Assembly: GCF_016888125.1 (NCBI RefSeq)
Contig: NZ_JACSWA010000584.1
Span: 1 to 32,152, forward strand
Direction: 5' to 3'
DNA: 32,152 nucleotides
DNA from: Spirulina sp. CCY15215
GTDB taxonomy: Bacteria; Cyanobacteriota; Cyanobacteriia; Cyanobacteriales; Spirulinaceae
Below, piece by piece: positions 19,227-28,229 of this stretch. The translations under genes and the position numbers were made by a program. Within the stretch, counting starts at the first letter, position 1, and each line of letters opens with the position of its first letter. A model generated the notes under the pieces. The model saw only the letters and a list, made by a program, of their open reading frames with translations, was not told the origin of the DNA and ran no database searches.

Positions 19227-20168
19227 ATGATCGACGACCAAAAGCAGTCAGAAGAAACCTTAGAACATCCAGATCAATCATCAGATTTGTCTGGGGATAA
19301 GGTCAAGGAAAACAGCATCTTGGACAATCCGCTAGGAAATCCACCAGGAGAAGGTTCTCCCGATGTTGCTGTGGCACAAGACCAGACTGCTGACCCGCAG
19401 GAAATCGGCTCTATGAATCAAAGCGATCGCGGCGAAAATCTTGAGGACTCTACCCTAGAAGCTCTCGAACTTAAAGACCTCGAATTCAAAGAAACGGAAC
19501 AGGGTCAAAGTGGGGCATCTTTAAACTCTCAACCCGAGGCTTCGGGAGGAGGGACGGAAGGCGCAACCTACGCGGCTGGAGTTCAGGGGGCGCAAGTGCA
19601 GATTCTGGAAGCCTTGCAATTTGAAATCGAGTCTCTGAAGCGACAACTCGCCAAACAAACCGAACAAACAGAATCCTTGAAAGCTCAATCAGTGAGAATT
19701 GCTGCGGATTTTGATAACTTCCGCAAACGGACGCAAAAAGAAAAAGAGGAACGGGAAGTTTTTGCCAAACGCAATACGATTAACGAACTCTTACCTGTAG
19801 TGGACAACTTCGAGCGAGCGCGATCGCAAATCCGTCCAGCCAATGAGGGCGAAATGGGAATTCACAAAAGTTATCAAGGCGTATATAAAAATTTAGTGGA
19901 TTGCCTCAAGCGCTTGGGAGTTTCTGCCATGCGTCCCGAAGGGCAAGAATTCGATCCCAATTATCACGAAGCCATGTTGAGAGAACAAACTGCTGAATAT
20001 TCCGAAGGGGTGGTAATTGAGCAATTGGTTCGAGGCTACATGATCGGCGATCGCGTCTTGCGTCATGCCATGGTAAAAGTTGCCGCCACCCCAGAAGACG
20101 AAACAAATCTCTCAACTGAGGGTAATATAGACTCTAACTCGGAAAGTGAAACTCCATCGGAAGAATAA
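19227..20168 (+). CDS. grpE: GrpE nucleotide-exchange factor for DnaK
   Basis: Releases ADP from DnaK; 313 aa, longer than the roughly 200 aa of E. coli GrpE because of an acidic, low-complexity N-terminus (about 1-120). The dimer coiled coil spans about 122-185, with the conserved [15 protein letters not shown] (161-175). The C-terminal beta domain carries the family signature at FDPNYHEAM (242-250) and [18 protein letters not shown] (268-285). It is directly upstream of dnaK (69 bp) with dnaJ next, so the whole Hsp70 machine is encoded together. ATG at 19227; the stacked AAGG repeat precedes it. Confidence 0.96.
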   Translation: MIDDQKQSEETLEHPDQSSDLSGDKVKENSILDNPLGNPPGEGSPDVAVAQDQTADPQEIGSMNQSDRGENLEDSTLEALELKDLEFKETEQGQSGASLNSQPEASGGGTEGATYAAGVQGAQVQILEALQFEIESLKRQLAKQTEQTESLKAQSVRIAADFDNFRKRTQKEKEEREVFAKRNTINELLPVVDNFERARSQIRPANEGEMGIHKSYQGVYKNLVDCLKRLGVSAMRPEGQEFDPNYHEAMLREQTAEYSEGVVIEQLVRGYMIGDRVLRHAMVKVAATPEDETNLSTEGNIDSNSESETPSEE

Positions 20169-20237
20169 TCGGGAGAACCTCGATGCTTCCATTTAAACTA
20201 ATATTAGTCTCTTGCACACTTATAAAACCCGATCGCT

Positions 20238-22217
20238 ATGGGAAAAGTCATCGGTATCGACCTAGGCACTACAAATAGTTGCGTTGCTGTTCTCGAAGGG
20301 GGAAAACCCATCGTTATTCAGAACAGCGAAGGAGGCCGTACCACCCCCAGTATGGTCGGTTTTGGCAAATCAGGGGAACGTTTGGTGGGTCAGTTGGCCA
20401 AGCGCCAAGCAGTCACCAATGCCGAAAACACCGTCTACAGTATCAAACGTTTTATCGGTCGTCGTTGGGACGATACCGAAGAAGAACGTTCTCGCGTGCC
20501 TTACAAATGCGTCAAAGGCCGAGATGATACCGTGGATGTCCAGATTCGCGGCAAAAATTACACCCCCCAAGAAATCTCGGCCATGATTTTGCAAAAGCTA
20601 AAATCTGATGCTGAACAGTTTTTGGGAGAACCCGTCACCCAAGCCGTGATTACAGTTCCTGCTTACTTTACCGATGCCCAACGACAGGCAACGAAAGATT
20701 CTGGCACCATCGCCGGGTTAGAAGTCTTACGGATTATCAACGAGCCTACCGCAGCCGCTCTCGCTTACGGGTTAGAAAAGCAAGACCAAGACCAACACAT
20801 TCTTGTATTTGACTTGGGAGGGGGAACCTTTGATGTTTCCGTCCTCCAACTGGGAGATGGAGTCTTTGAAGTTAAAGCCACCTCGGGGAACAATCACCTC
20901 GGGGGCGATGACTTCGACAATGTTATCGTGCGTTGGATGAGCGATAACTTTAAGGAAAAAGAAGGAGTAAACCTCGGCCAAGACAAAATGGCCTTGCAAC
21001 GCATGAGAGAAGCGGCGGAAAAAGCCAAAATCGAACTCTCTAGCGTTGGGAGTACCTCCATCAACCTGCCCTTTATTACCGCCGACGAAACAGGTCCCAA
21101 GCACCTCGAAACAGATTTACAGCGCTCTAAATTTGAAGAACTCGCCCTAGAATTAATTAAAGGCACAGTTCTTCCGGTTAAGCAATCCCTCAAGGATAGC
21201 GATCTTAAACCCGATGAGATCAATCGCATTATCATGGTGGGGGGTTCGACCCGCATTCCTTCCATTGGCAAAGCGATTCGCAAATTCTTTAACAAGGAAC
21301 CCGATCGCTCAGTTAACCCCGATGAAGCCGTTGCCCTCGGTGCAGCCATTCAAGCGGGGGTTTTAGGTGGGGAAGTCGAAGATCTCTTGCTGCTCGATGT
21401 CACCCCCTTATCCTTGGGCATTGAAACCTTGGGAGAAGTGTTCACCAAAATCATCGATCGCAATACCACCATTCCCACCAGCAAATCTCAAGTCTTTTCC
21501 ACGGCGATCGACGGGCAAACCTCCGTCGAAATTCACGTTCTCCAGGGAGAACGTGCTATGGCACGAGATAATAAGAGCTTGGGGAAATTTCTCCTGAACG
21601 GAATTTTACCCGCTCCTCGGGGAGTACCGCAAATCGAAGTCAGTTTTGAAATTGATGTCAACGGTATTTTAAGAGTTTCAGCCCAGGACAAAGCTACCAA
21701 TAAAGAACAAAGCGTCAGCATTACCAACACCGGAGGCTTAAGTTCCTCCGAAGTGGAAAAAATGCGAACAGAAGCAGAGCGCTATGCCGAACAAGATCGT
21801 CGGCGCATGGAATTGGTAGACTTGAAAAATCAGTCCGATAGCATCTCCTATACCCACGATGTCACCCTGAAAGAAAATGCCGATTTGATTCGCGAAGATC
21901 TGAAAGTTCGAGCAGCAGAGAAGCGGGCAGCTTTAAATGCAGCTTTAACCGACGAGTCCCTCAGCGTCGAGGAAATCAAAGAAAGACTCGAAAGTTTCAA
22001 ACAGGCTGTCTTAGGCGTGGGAACTGACTTGTATAATCGTGCCAATCAGGGAACCAGCGAGGAATTTGAAAACGTGGAAGAATCCATCGCTCCCGCCAGC
22101 GAACAGCCTACAGAAATTGTCGCCGATGAAGGAGGAGTCAGTGAAGAGGACGAGTTTAGCTTTGACTTTGACGACGACGAGCAGAGCGCCGCGACGGACT
22201 ACGAACCCGTAGACTAA
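20238..22217 (+). CDS. dnaK: Molecular chaperone DnaK (Hsp70)
   Basis: A 659-aa Hsp70, probably the main DnaK2-type chaperone of cyanobacteria given its place beside grpE and dnaJ. The ATPase phosphate-1 loop [13 protein letters not shown] begins at residue 5, the phosphate-2 motif is [10 protein letters not shown] near 196-205, and VGGSTRIP lies near 335. The interdomain linker [15 protein letters not shown] leads to the peptide-binding domain. After the lid the C-terminus is strongly acidic ([12 protein letters not shown]) and ends in EPVD, not the EEVD of eukaryotic cytosolic Hsp70. No defects seen. ATG at 20238. Confidence 0.97.
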   Translation: MGKVIGIDLGTTNSCVAVLEGGKPIVIQNSEGGRTTPSMVGFGKSGERLVGQLAKRQAVTNAENTVYSIKRFIGRRWDDTEEERSRVPYKCVKGRDDTVDVQIRGKNYTPQEISAMILQKLKSDAEQFLGEPVTQAVITVPAYFTDAQRQATKDSGTIAGLEVLRIINEPTAAALAYGLEKQDQDQHILVFDLGGGTFDVSVLQLGDGVFEVKATSGNNHLGGDDFDNVIVRWMSDNFKEKEGVNLGQDKMALQRMREAAEKAKIELSSVGSTSINLPFITADETGPKHLETDLQRSKFEELALELIKGTVLPVKQSLKDSDLKPDEINRIIMVGGSTRIPSIGKAIRKFFNKEPDRSVNPDEAVALGAAIQAGVLGGEVEDLLLLDVTPLSLGIETLGEVFTKIIDRNTTIPTSKSQVFSTAIDGQTSVEIHVLQGERAMARDNKSLGKFLLNGILPAPRGVPQIEVSFEIDVNGILRVSAQDKATNKEQSVSITNTGGLSSSEVEKMRTEAERYAEQDRRRMELVDLKNQSDSISYTHDVTLKENADLIREDLKVRAAEKRAALNAALTDESLSVEEIKERLESFKQAVLGVGTDLYNRANQGTSEEFENVEESIAPASEQPTEIVADEGGVSEEDEFSFDFDDDEQSAATDYEPVD

Positions 22218-22281
22218 TGATTCTCGAACTCATGGCGATCGCAATTAAAATCAAAATTAATCAATATTATTATCAAAGAAT

Positions 22282-22316
22282 AATTGATAATTGATAATTG
22301 ATAATTGATAATTGAC
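22282..22316. repeat. Heptamer tandem repeat AATTGAT, five copies
   Basis: AATTGAT at 22282, 22289, 22296 and 22303, then AATTGAC at 22310-22316, in the gap between dnaK and dnaJ. The same heptamer occurs twice right after the pyrG stop (8975-8988) and, as its reverse complement ATCAATT/ATCAATG, at 12583-12596 before pedR. This looks like a dispersed short-tandem family of the kind known as STRR in cyanobacteria. Confidence 0.88.
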
Positions 22317-22352
22317 AAAAGACTAACTATACACTCAACAGATCGGCACCCT

Positions 22353-23492
22353 ATGGCAGGCGACTACTACGAAATCCTCAATATCTCCCGCGATGCCAGT
22401 CCAGATGACATCAAACGCGGATATCGCCGTTTGGCGCGGAAATATCATCCGGATGTCAACAAAGAACCAGGAGCAGAAGAGCGGTTTAAAGAAGTCAATC
22501 GCGCTCACGAAGTTCTGTCGGACCCAGAACTGAAAGCGAGATATGATCGCTTTGGCGAGGCTGGAGTATCTTCCTCGGGACAGGGCGGATTCTCCGATTT
22601 TGGCGACGTGGGCGGCTTTGCAGACATTTTTGAGACTATTTTTAGTGGCTTTGGCGGGGGGGGCGTGGGCACCGGCACCCCCCAACGCCGACGCAGCGGC
22701 CCCGTGCGAGGGGAAGATTTGCGGCTCGATTTAAAGTTGGAATTTCGGGAGGCTATTTTTGGAGGGGAAAAGGAAATTCGCATTCCTCACCTCGAAACCT
22801 GTAAGACCTGCACGGGAACGGGGGCCAAACCCGGCACTGGGGTGAAAACTTGCCAGACTTGTAATGGAACCGGTCAAGTCCGTCGTGCCACTCGAACGCC
22901 TTTTGGTAGTTTTGCTCAAGTTTCCGTTTGTCCCACCTGTAACAGCGAAGGGCAAGTGATTGAGGAGAAATGCGAAACCTGTAGTGGGGTCGGTCGCACT
23001 CAAGTCACGAAAAAATTAAAAATCACGATTCCCCAAGGGGTTGATAATGGGACGCGCTTGCGGGTAGCACGAGAGGGAGATGCTGGACTGCGGAATGGTG
23101 CGCCAGGGGATTTATACGTTTACCTATTTGTTGAAGAAGATAAAGAGTTCAAGCGAGATGGGGTGAATATCCTCTCGGGAATTACGGTGAGTTATTTACA
23201 GGCAATTCTGGGGTGCAGGATTCCTATCAATACTGTTGATGGCGAGACGGAATTAACGATTCCTCCGGGGACTCAACCCAATACTGTCTTGACTTTAGAA
23301 GATAAGGGGGTACCGCGTTTGGGCAATCCTGTCAGTCGCGGCGATCATTTAATTACGGTCAAAATTGATATTCCGACGCGAATTAATGCTGAAGAGCGGG
23401 AATTATTGGAGCAATTGGCAAAAATTCGCGGTGAAGCGGCAGGAAAAGAGGGGGGTTTGGAAGGATTTTTAGGCAAAATGTTTCGCGGCTAA
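22353..23492 (+). CDS. dnaJ: Chaperone DnaJ (Hsp40, type I)
   Basis: Co-chaperone that delivers substrates to DnaK and stimulates its ATPase; 379 aa. The J domain has HPD at 32-34. A Gly/Phe-rich region spans about 68-108. The zinc domain has four CxxC modules (C150/C153, C167/C170, C193/C196, C207/C210); the third reads CPTCNSEG, losing the usual first Gly. Two C-terminal substrate-binding domains follow. I start at ATG 22353 ([10 protein letters not shown]) because it is the family N-terminus; an in-frame ATG at 22305 would start inside the AATTGAT repeat and add 16 unrelated residues. Confidence 0.96.
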   Translation: MAGDYYEILNISRDASPDDIKRGYRRLARKYHPDVNKEPGAEERFKEVNRAHEVLSDPELKARYDRFGEAGVSSSGQGGFSDFGDVGGFADIFETIFSGFGGGGVGTGTPQRRRSGPVRGEDLRLDLKLEFREAIFGGEKEIRIPHLETCKTCTGTGAKPGTGVKTCQTCNGTGQVRRATRTPFGSFAQVSVCPTCNSEGQVIEEKCETCSGVGRTQVTKKLKITIPQGVDNGTRLRVAREGDAGLRNGAPGDLYVYLFVEEDKEFKRDGVNILSGITVSYLQAILGCRIPINTVDGETELTIPPGTQPNTVLTLEDKGVPRLGNPVSRGDHLITVKIDIPTRINAEERELLEQLAKIRGEAAGKEGGLEGFLGKMFRG

Positions 23493-23525
23493 GTTCCATG
23501 AACAATGATCGAGGATTGATGAACA

Positions 23526-23771
23526 ATGAACCACGACGAAATTAATAGCATTGCTGATGTTCAGTTGGATTTACGGGGAACTCCTTGTCCGATTAATTTT
23601 GTGCGGACAAAATTACGCTTGGAACAAATGGAAGCGGGGCAATTATTGGAAGTTTGGCTCGATCGCGGGGAACCGATCGAACAGGTTCCCGATAGTTTGG
23701 TGATGGCGGGTTATCACCTCGAGGCGATGGAAGATCGTTCCCAATATTTTGCCCTACAGGTGAGGAGTTGA
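23526..23771 (+). CDS. TusA-family sulfurtransferase-like protein
   Basis: An 81-aa two-layer alpha/beta protein of the TusA/SirA/YedF family. The strand LDLRGTPCPIN (15-24) carries the family Cys (C21), the persulphide carrier in TusA. The usual CPxP reads CPIN here, so the second Pro is missing while the Cys is kept. It lies 33 bp after dnaJ and 15 bp before rsgA on the same strand, an arrangement I recall from other cyanobacteria. The physiological partner, for example in tRNA thiolation or molybdenum cofactor sulphuration, cannot be told. ATG at 23526 with GAGGA upstream. Confidence 0.85.
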   Translation: MNHDEINSIADVQLDLRGTPCPINFVRTKLRLEQMEAGQLLEVWLDRGEPIEQVPDSLVMAGYHLEAMEDRSQYFALQVRS

Positions 23772-23786
23772 GATGAACGACAAGCG

Positions 23787-24827
23787 ATGAAGATAGTGGG
23801 AACGGTAGTCGCAGTGCAGGCTAATTTTTATCGCGTGCGCTTGGATCGGGTTTGGGAAGGGCATCAGTTTTTGTTGTGTACGCGGCGATCGCGCTTGAAG
23901 AAAATTGGTCAGAAGGTAATGGTGGGCGATCGCACTATTGTTGAGGAACCGAATTGGCAGGAAGGACAAGGGGCGATCGGGGCGATCGTACCGCGCACAA
24001 CTTGTTTAGAACGTCCTCCAGTGGCCAATGCCGAACAAATTTTACTTTTGTTTGCCCTGGAGGAACCTACTCTCGATCCGTGGCAATTGAGTCGCTTTTT
24101 AATTCAAGCGGAATCAACTTCCCTCACCCCGCGTTTGTGTTTGAATAAGCGGGACTTAATCGACAAGGAGCGGCAGCAGGAATGGGCAGTAAGGCTACAA
24201 AAATGGGGCTATGACCCCATCTTTATCAGTGTCGCCCAGGAGGAGGGATTAGAGGATTTAGAGGGGGTATTAGCAGATCGAACGACGGTGGTAGCGGGAC
24301 CGTCGGGGGTGGGAAAATCGAGTTTGATCGGCAAACTCATTCCTGAAGTTAAATTGCGGGTCGGGGAAGTATCGGGAAAATTACAGCGCGGTCGTCATAC
24401 GACTCGTCATGTTGAGTTATTTGAGTTACCGAGAGGGGGACTTTTGGCAGATAGTCCAGGGTTTAATAAGCCGGATTTGGTTTGTGATGCTCAAGAATTG
24501 GTACAGTATTTTCCCGAGGCGCGATCGCGGGAAAATGGGTGTCAATTTCGCGATTGTTTACACCGAGATGAACCAAACTGCTCAATTCGGGGAGATTGGG
24601 AGCGATACGAACATTATCTTCTATTTTTAGGGGAAACTCTTGCAAGAGTGGAAATGCTTCAACAACGACCTGATGAAGAAACGACGGTCAAGTTAAAAAT
24701 TGCTGGCTCGGGCAAACGTGAGTACGAACCCAGGTTGGAGAGTAAAAAGTATCGCCGAGAGTCCCGTCGTCTTCGTCATCAGACGCTACAGGATTTGGTG
24801 GAAGAAGCGGAAGAAGAAGAGGATTGA
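23787..24827 (+). CDS. rsgA: Ribosome small-subunit-dependent GTPase A
   Basis: Circularly permuted GTPase that acts in late 30S maturation; 346 aa. An N-terminal OB fold (about 1-70) precedes the GTPase domain in the order G4 NKRD (120-123), G1 GPSGVGKS (171-178), G2-region GRHTTRH (202-208) and G3 DSPG (222-225). The C-terminal zinc knuckle is C252, C257, H259, C265. A basic tail (about 315-335) and an acidic end follow, which may contact rRNA. ATG at 23787, 15 bp after the TusA-like gene; an earlier ATG at 23773 is in a different frame. Confidence 0.95.
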   Translation: MKIVGTVVAVQANFYRVRLDRVWEGHQFLLCTRRSRLKKIGQKVMVGDRTIVEEPNWQEGQGAIGAIVPRTTCLERPPVANAEQILLLFALEEPTLDPWQLSRFLIQAESTSLTPRLCLNKRDLIDKERQQEWAVRLQKWGYDPIFISVAQEEGLEDLEGVLADRTTVVAGPSGVGKSSLIGKLIPEVKLRVGEVSGKLQRGRHTTRHVELFELPRGGLLADSPGFNKPDLVCDAQELVQYFPEARSRENGCQFRDCLHRDEPNCSIRGDWERYEHYLLFLGETLARVEMLQQRPDEETTVKLKIAGSGKREYEPRLESKKYRRESRRLRHQTLQDLVEEAEEEED

Positions 24828-24890
24828 GGGAATTCTCTTCTTTAAATTCGGGATTACTCAGGAGTTACCTACCGATATTAGATAAATGAG

Positions 24891-25610
24891 ATGGAATTTG
24901 CAACTATTCTGGCGATCGCGATTATTTTTTGCGGGGTCTTATTACAAGGAATTTTTGGTTTTGGGAGTGCTTTATTGGCGATGCCTTTATTAAGTTTGAT
25001 TATGGATTTAAAGGTTGTTACGCCGACTTTTGCACTGTTAATGGCGACAGCGACAACATTAATTTTTTTAACGAGTTGGCGACAAGTAGAATTTACTGCG
25101 ATCTGGCGACTGTTGGTGACGACAATTCCGGGAGTTTTTGGGGGGGCTTGGTTATTGAAAGTTGTCCCACAAATTTTTATTTTAAGAGGAATAGGATTAT
25201 TTTTAATTATTTTTGGAGGCTATAGTTTGGGGAAATTTAAACTCCCTAAATTAGGCGATCGCGCTGCTTATGGCTTTGGACTCATTGCCGGTATATTCGG
25301 CGGAGCATATAATTTAAACGGTCCTCCCGTTGTAATTTATGGTAATATGTGTCGTTGGAATCCTCAGAAATTTCGAGCAACGTTGCAATGCTATTTCTCA
25401 ATTAGTTCTATCAGTATTCTGATTAGTCATGGATTAAGTGGATTTTGGACAAAACAAGTTCTGACTTTGTATATTTGGACATTACCAGCAGTGGCGATCG
25501 CGCTTTTATTAGGCAGAGAAATAAATCGCCGCTTACCCGTGCAGCGTTTTCAACAATTCATTTATTTTCTTTTAATCGGATTGGGGGTTTTACTTTGGGT
25601 TGCTAATTAA
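24891..25610 (+). CDS. TauE/SafE-family membrane transporter
   Basis: A 239-aa polytopic protein with about seven to eight hydrophobic segments. The N-terminal GIFGFGSALLAMPLLSL (20-36) and the second-half repeat GLIAGIFGGAYNLNGPPVV (130-148) are the two half-repeat signatures of the sulfite exporter TauE/SafE (DUF81) family. Members move sulphur oxyanions or small organic acids across the plasma membrane. The substrate is not visible here. It follows rsgA by 63 bp and may be read from the same transcript, without an obvious functional tie. ATG at 24891; no strong ribosome-binding site. Confidence 0.88.
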   Translation: MEFATILAIAIIFCGVLLQGIFGFGSALLAMPLLSLIMDLKVVTPTFALLMATATTLIFLTSWRQVEFTAIWRLLVTTIPGVFGGAWLLKVVPQIFILRGIGLFLIIFGGYSLGKFKLPKLGDRAAYGFGLIAGIFGGAYNLNGPPVVIYGNMCRWNPQKFRATLQCYFSISSISILISHGLSGFWTKQVLTLYIWTLPAVAIALLLGREINRRLPVQRFQQFIYFLLIGLGVLLWVAN

Positions 25611-25629
25611 ATATTTTATTATCTTAAAA

Positions 25630-26250
25630 TTATTCTTTTTCTCGCCGAGTAAAAATAATTTTCTCTTCTGCTTGACGAAATTCAATATTAAAGCGATCGA
25701 ACACATCTTCTCGTCCTAATAACATAATATCTGCTGTTTCTTGTTGTAGCCAAGCAACAGGAGCATTGAATTGGTATCCATCAATTGAGAAATCAATGCG
25801 TCGCAAAACATATTTTACTGCTCCTCCTAATGTTTGTCCAACCAAGATTTCCTCGCGATCGGCTAAAGCAAATCCCAAATTTTGACCGATTTTAAAAGAA
25901 ATAACACTAAAATCCGCACCAGAATCAACTAACATGGTTAAATCAATTTCTCGGTTTTGATTGCGTAAACTCACTGAATAATTCGGTTGCCATTCATGGC
26001 GACTAACCGTGCGAAAATAAATGGGTAAAATTACAATCGAGCCTGTAAATCCGGGGACTAAATAAATTGAATAGACAACACCTGATGTGTCTGCTTCTTC
26101 TAAGACGCGATCTAAATCTTCATTGACTGCAATAATTCCATCGCCATTATAGGCAACATATTGATGGGCGTATTTTTGTAAATCTCGAAGATTGCGATTG
26201 AGCCATTGTAACATCCGATCGCGTTCTTCGGGAGAAATATTAGCAGTCAT
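25630..26250 (-). CDS. DUF5678 plus retropepsin-like aspartic protease domain
   Basis: A 206-aa soluble protein. Residues about 15-57 (WLNRNLRDLQKYAHQYVAY, then a GII-V-DLD-VLEEA pattern) resemble the DUF5678 domain. Residues about 88-200 resemble a single-lobed retropepsin: LVDSGADFSVIS (108-119) has the catalytic DSG at D109, a flap-like G-x-V segment follows, and MLLGREDVFDRFNI (176-189) is the typical second hydrophobic-Gly motif. As in retroviral proteases it would need to dimerise. ATG at 26250 is the first ATG; an in-frame TTG at 26283 would add 11 residues. It converges on tauE with a 19-bp gap. The domain pair and function are family-based inference. Confidence 0.78.
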   Translation of the reverse strand: MTANISPEERDRMLQWLNRNLRDLQKYAHQYVAYNGDGIIAVNEDLDRVLEEADTSGVVYSIYLVPGFTGSIVILPIYFRTVSRHEWQPNYSVSLRNQNREIDLTMLVDSGADFSVISFKIGQNLGFALADREEILVGQTLGGAVKYVLRRIDFSIDGYQFNAPVAWLQQETADIMLLGREDVFDRFNIEFRQAEEKIIFTRREKE

Positions 26251-26371
26251 TGCAATCAACAAAGAGCAGTCATAAGATAACAAAATACATTGCTCTTCTC
26301 TATTCTATACCCATTAAGTTACAATTATTGTTAAAATATTTTTCATCTTTTCTCTTTTACAATACTCAGCC

Positions 26372-27646
26372 ATGACACTCAATCTCTCTCAATTTGGTCT
26401 GCGAATGTCCCAACGCACGGGAGTGCGAGAAATTATGAAAGATATTATTGAGACATTAAGAGCGAGTAAGGGACGAGAGTTTATTAATTTGAGTGCGGGA
26501 AATCCAGTGATTTTGCCAGAAATTGAGCAATTATGGCGAGATTGTACGGCAGAATTGTTAGCAAGTGGAGATTATGGAGAGGTAGTTTGTCGCTATGGTA
26601 CTTCTCAAGGATATGCCCCTTTAATTGAAGCGATCGCCGCAGATTTTAATCAACGCTATAACTTAAATTTAAGCGATCGCAATATTTTGATTTCACCAGG
26701 TTCTCAAGCACTCTATTTTTATGCAGCGAATGCGTTTGGTGGCTATAATACCGACGGGCAATTAAAACAGATTGTCTTGCCTTTATGTCCTGATTATACA
26801 GGCTATGGTGGTGTTAGTTTATTTCCTGAAGCAGTTGTTGCGTACAAACCCAATTTAGAAATTGAAGAAAAGGCACATCGTTTTAAATATCGTCCCAATT
26901 TAAACCAATTAAAAATCAACAAACAAACAGGATGTGTTATTTTTTCTCGTCCTTGCAATCCGACGGGAAATGTGTTAAGCGATCGCGAAGTTGAAACGAT
27001 TGTTGAGTTAGCAAAACCCGATCGCGTTCCTGTATTTATCGATTCTGCTTATGCTCCTCCTTATCCTGCTTTAAATTTTACAGAAATGAGTCCTATTTTA
27101 GGAGAAAATATTGTTCACTGTATGAGTTTATCAAAAGCTGGATTACCAGGGGAACGAATTGGAATTGCGATCGCAGATCCGGAGACAATTGATATTATCG
27201 AAGGATTTCAGAATAATACTTGCATTCACTCTCCTCGCTACGGACAAGCGATCGCAGCAAAGGCGATCGCCTCGGGACGTTTAGCAGAACTTTCAGAAAC
27301 TGTAATTCGTCCCCATTATCAACATAAATTTGCAGTTTTGGAGGCGACTTTAGAGGAATACTTACCGCAAGATTTGCCTTGGTTTTTACATCGCGGAGAA
27401 GGGGCAATTTTTGCATGGTTATGGTTGCGGGATTTACCGATTACGGATTGGGAATTATATCAAAAGGTAAAGGAAGAGGGAGTTATTTTAGTGCCAGGAT
27501 CGACCTTTTTTCCTGGTTTACAGGAGGAATGGGAACACCAACATCAATGTTTGCGAATTAGTTTGACTGCAACACCAGAAGAAATTGTGCAGGGAATGCG
27601 AAAATTAGCGGAGGTGACAATAAAAGTTTATGCCAAGGCTTTATAG
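26372..27646 (+). CDS. avtA: Valine-pyruvate aminotransferase (class I/II, PLP)
   Basis: A 424-aa fold-type I aminotransferase. SAGNPVILPEI (41-51) is the substrate-loop region, N196 in RPCNPTGN and D224 in FIDSAYAPP bind PLP, and K255 in SLSKAGLPGERIG (252-264) is the Schiff-base lysine. The SKAGLPG context and the overall length match AvtA, which links alanine and 2-oxoisovalerate to valine and pyruvate. It is divergent from the retropepsin-like gene. Substrate specificity is inferred from family resemblance. ATG at 26372. Confidence 0.88.
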   Translation: MTLNLSQFGLRMSQRTGVREIMKDIIETLRASKGREFINLSAGNPVILPEIEQLWRDCTAELLASGDYGEVVCRYGTSQGYAPLIEAIAADFNQRYNLNLSDRNILISPGSQALYFYAANAFGGYNTDGQLKQIVLPLCPDYTGYGGVSLFPEAVVAYKPNLEIEEKAHRFKYRPNLNQLKINKQTGCVIFSRPCNPTGNVLSDREVETIVELAKPDRVPVFIDSAYAPPYPALNFTEMSPILGENIVHCMSLSKAGLPGERIGIAIADPETIDIIEGFQNNTCIHSPRYGQAIAAKAIASGRLAELSETVIRPHYQHKFAVLEATLEEYLPQDLPWFLHRGEGAIFAWLWLRDLPITDWELYQKVKEEGVILVPGSTFFPGLQEEWEHQHQCLRISLTATPEEIVQGMRKLAEVTIKVYAKAL

Positions 27647-27996
27647 TCTCGTGGCGATCGCTAACAGCTTCTATTAATCAAAAATATGTATCATATTTGA
27701 GTTTAAAAGTCAAGCATTTTCTAGGGCTTGTTTGAACTCTAATGCTGTTTTAAAGATGCCATCACAATACCCAAAATCGCGCAGTTTGACAACATTGTAT
27801 TGAGGGCGATCGCAGCAATTAAGGTTTTTAAAAACCCGATCGCGACACCGTTTATCGGATAGGCGATCGCGGCTGACAAACGATACCTAAACCAGACATT
27901 TGCTGAAAATGCGTGTCAAAACTGAAAACATCAAAAACTTTCAATCGTCGTGCGATCGCTAAAATCGAACGGGTGCATCTCAGTTTTGTAGAAATA

Positions 27997-28013
27997 GCGA
28001 GCAAGATGCTCGC
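27997..28013. repeat. Palindromic repeat GCGAGCA-AGA-TGCTCGC
   Basis: Perfect 7-bp inverted repeat with a 3-bp loop, followed by ACTACC. The same plan (7-bp arms, 3-bp loop, ACTACC/GTAGTG nearby) recurs at 28037-28053 with other arm bases. This is the form of a dispersed palindromic element rather than a terminator, as there is no T run. Confidence 0.8.
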
Positions 28014-28036
28014 ACTACCTCAATTATCGGTGTAGT

Positions 28037-28053
28037 GGGAGCGTCTCGCTCCC
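28037..28053. repeat. Palindromic repeat GGGAGCG-TCT-CGCTCCC
   Basis: Perfect 7-bp inverted repeat with a 3-bp loop, preceded by GTAGT. Its right arm CGCTCCC is also the left part of the first unit of the 25-bp tandem array that starts at 28046, so the array seems to grow out of this element. Confidence 0.8.
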
Positions 28054-28195
28054 TAGTTCTAATTATTTACTCGCTCCCTAATTCTAATTATTCACTCGCT
28101 CCCTAATTCTAATTATTTACTAGCTCCCTAGCCCTAATTATTTACTAGCTCCCTAGCCCTAATTATTTACTAGCTCCCTAGCCCTAATTATGCTG
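28046..28195. repeat. 25-bp tandem repeat, six copies
   Basis: Units start at 28046, 28071, 28096, 28121, 28146 and 28171 with no spacer. The first three begin TCGCTCCCTA and carry GTTC or ATTC next; the last three begin TAGCTCCCTAGCCC. All share TAATTAT in the middle. The last 5 bp (TGCTG) already belong to the vapC start, so the array ends at about 28190. Confidence 0.95.
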
Positions 28196-28229
28196 ATGTA
28201 TCGACAATAATTCTTGACATAAAATAGAT

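Larger units (their letters stand above)
27852..28220 (-). pseudogene. vapC-type PIN-domain toxin gene, middle replaced by repeats
   Basis: On the minus strand, an ATG at 28220 begins MSRIIVDTSA, the start of a VapC PIN domain with its first catalytic Asp, then meets TAA at 28190-28188 where the repeat array begins. At about 27977-27852 the same strand encodes CTRSILAIARRLKVFDVF, then SFDTHFQQMSGLG and a stop at 27854-27852, which reads as a PIN C-terminus (the CTS...ARRL...FDxHF pattern). Both ends are in the same frame, but about 80-90 residues of coding sequence are gone and 27990-28190 is palindromes and 25-bp repeats. The ATG is 9 bp after the stop of the antitoxin-like gene, as in a vapBC operon. 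Confidence 0.7.

Noticed and set aside
20279-20586. Alternative frames inside dnaK and the other chaperone genes
   Set aside because: They are shadows of strongly conserved genes in the main frame.
22305-22352. Earlier dnaJ start
   Set aside because: It lies in the AATTGAT repeat and adds 16 residues before the universal DnaJ N-terminus.
28046-28195. CRISPR array
   Set aside because: Units are contiguous with no unique spacers, and drift within the array.
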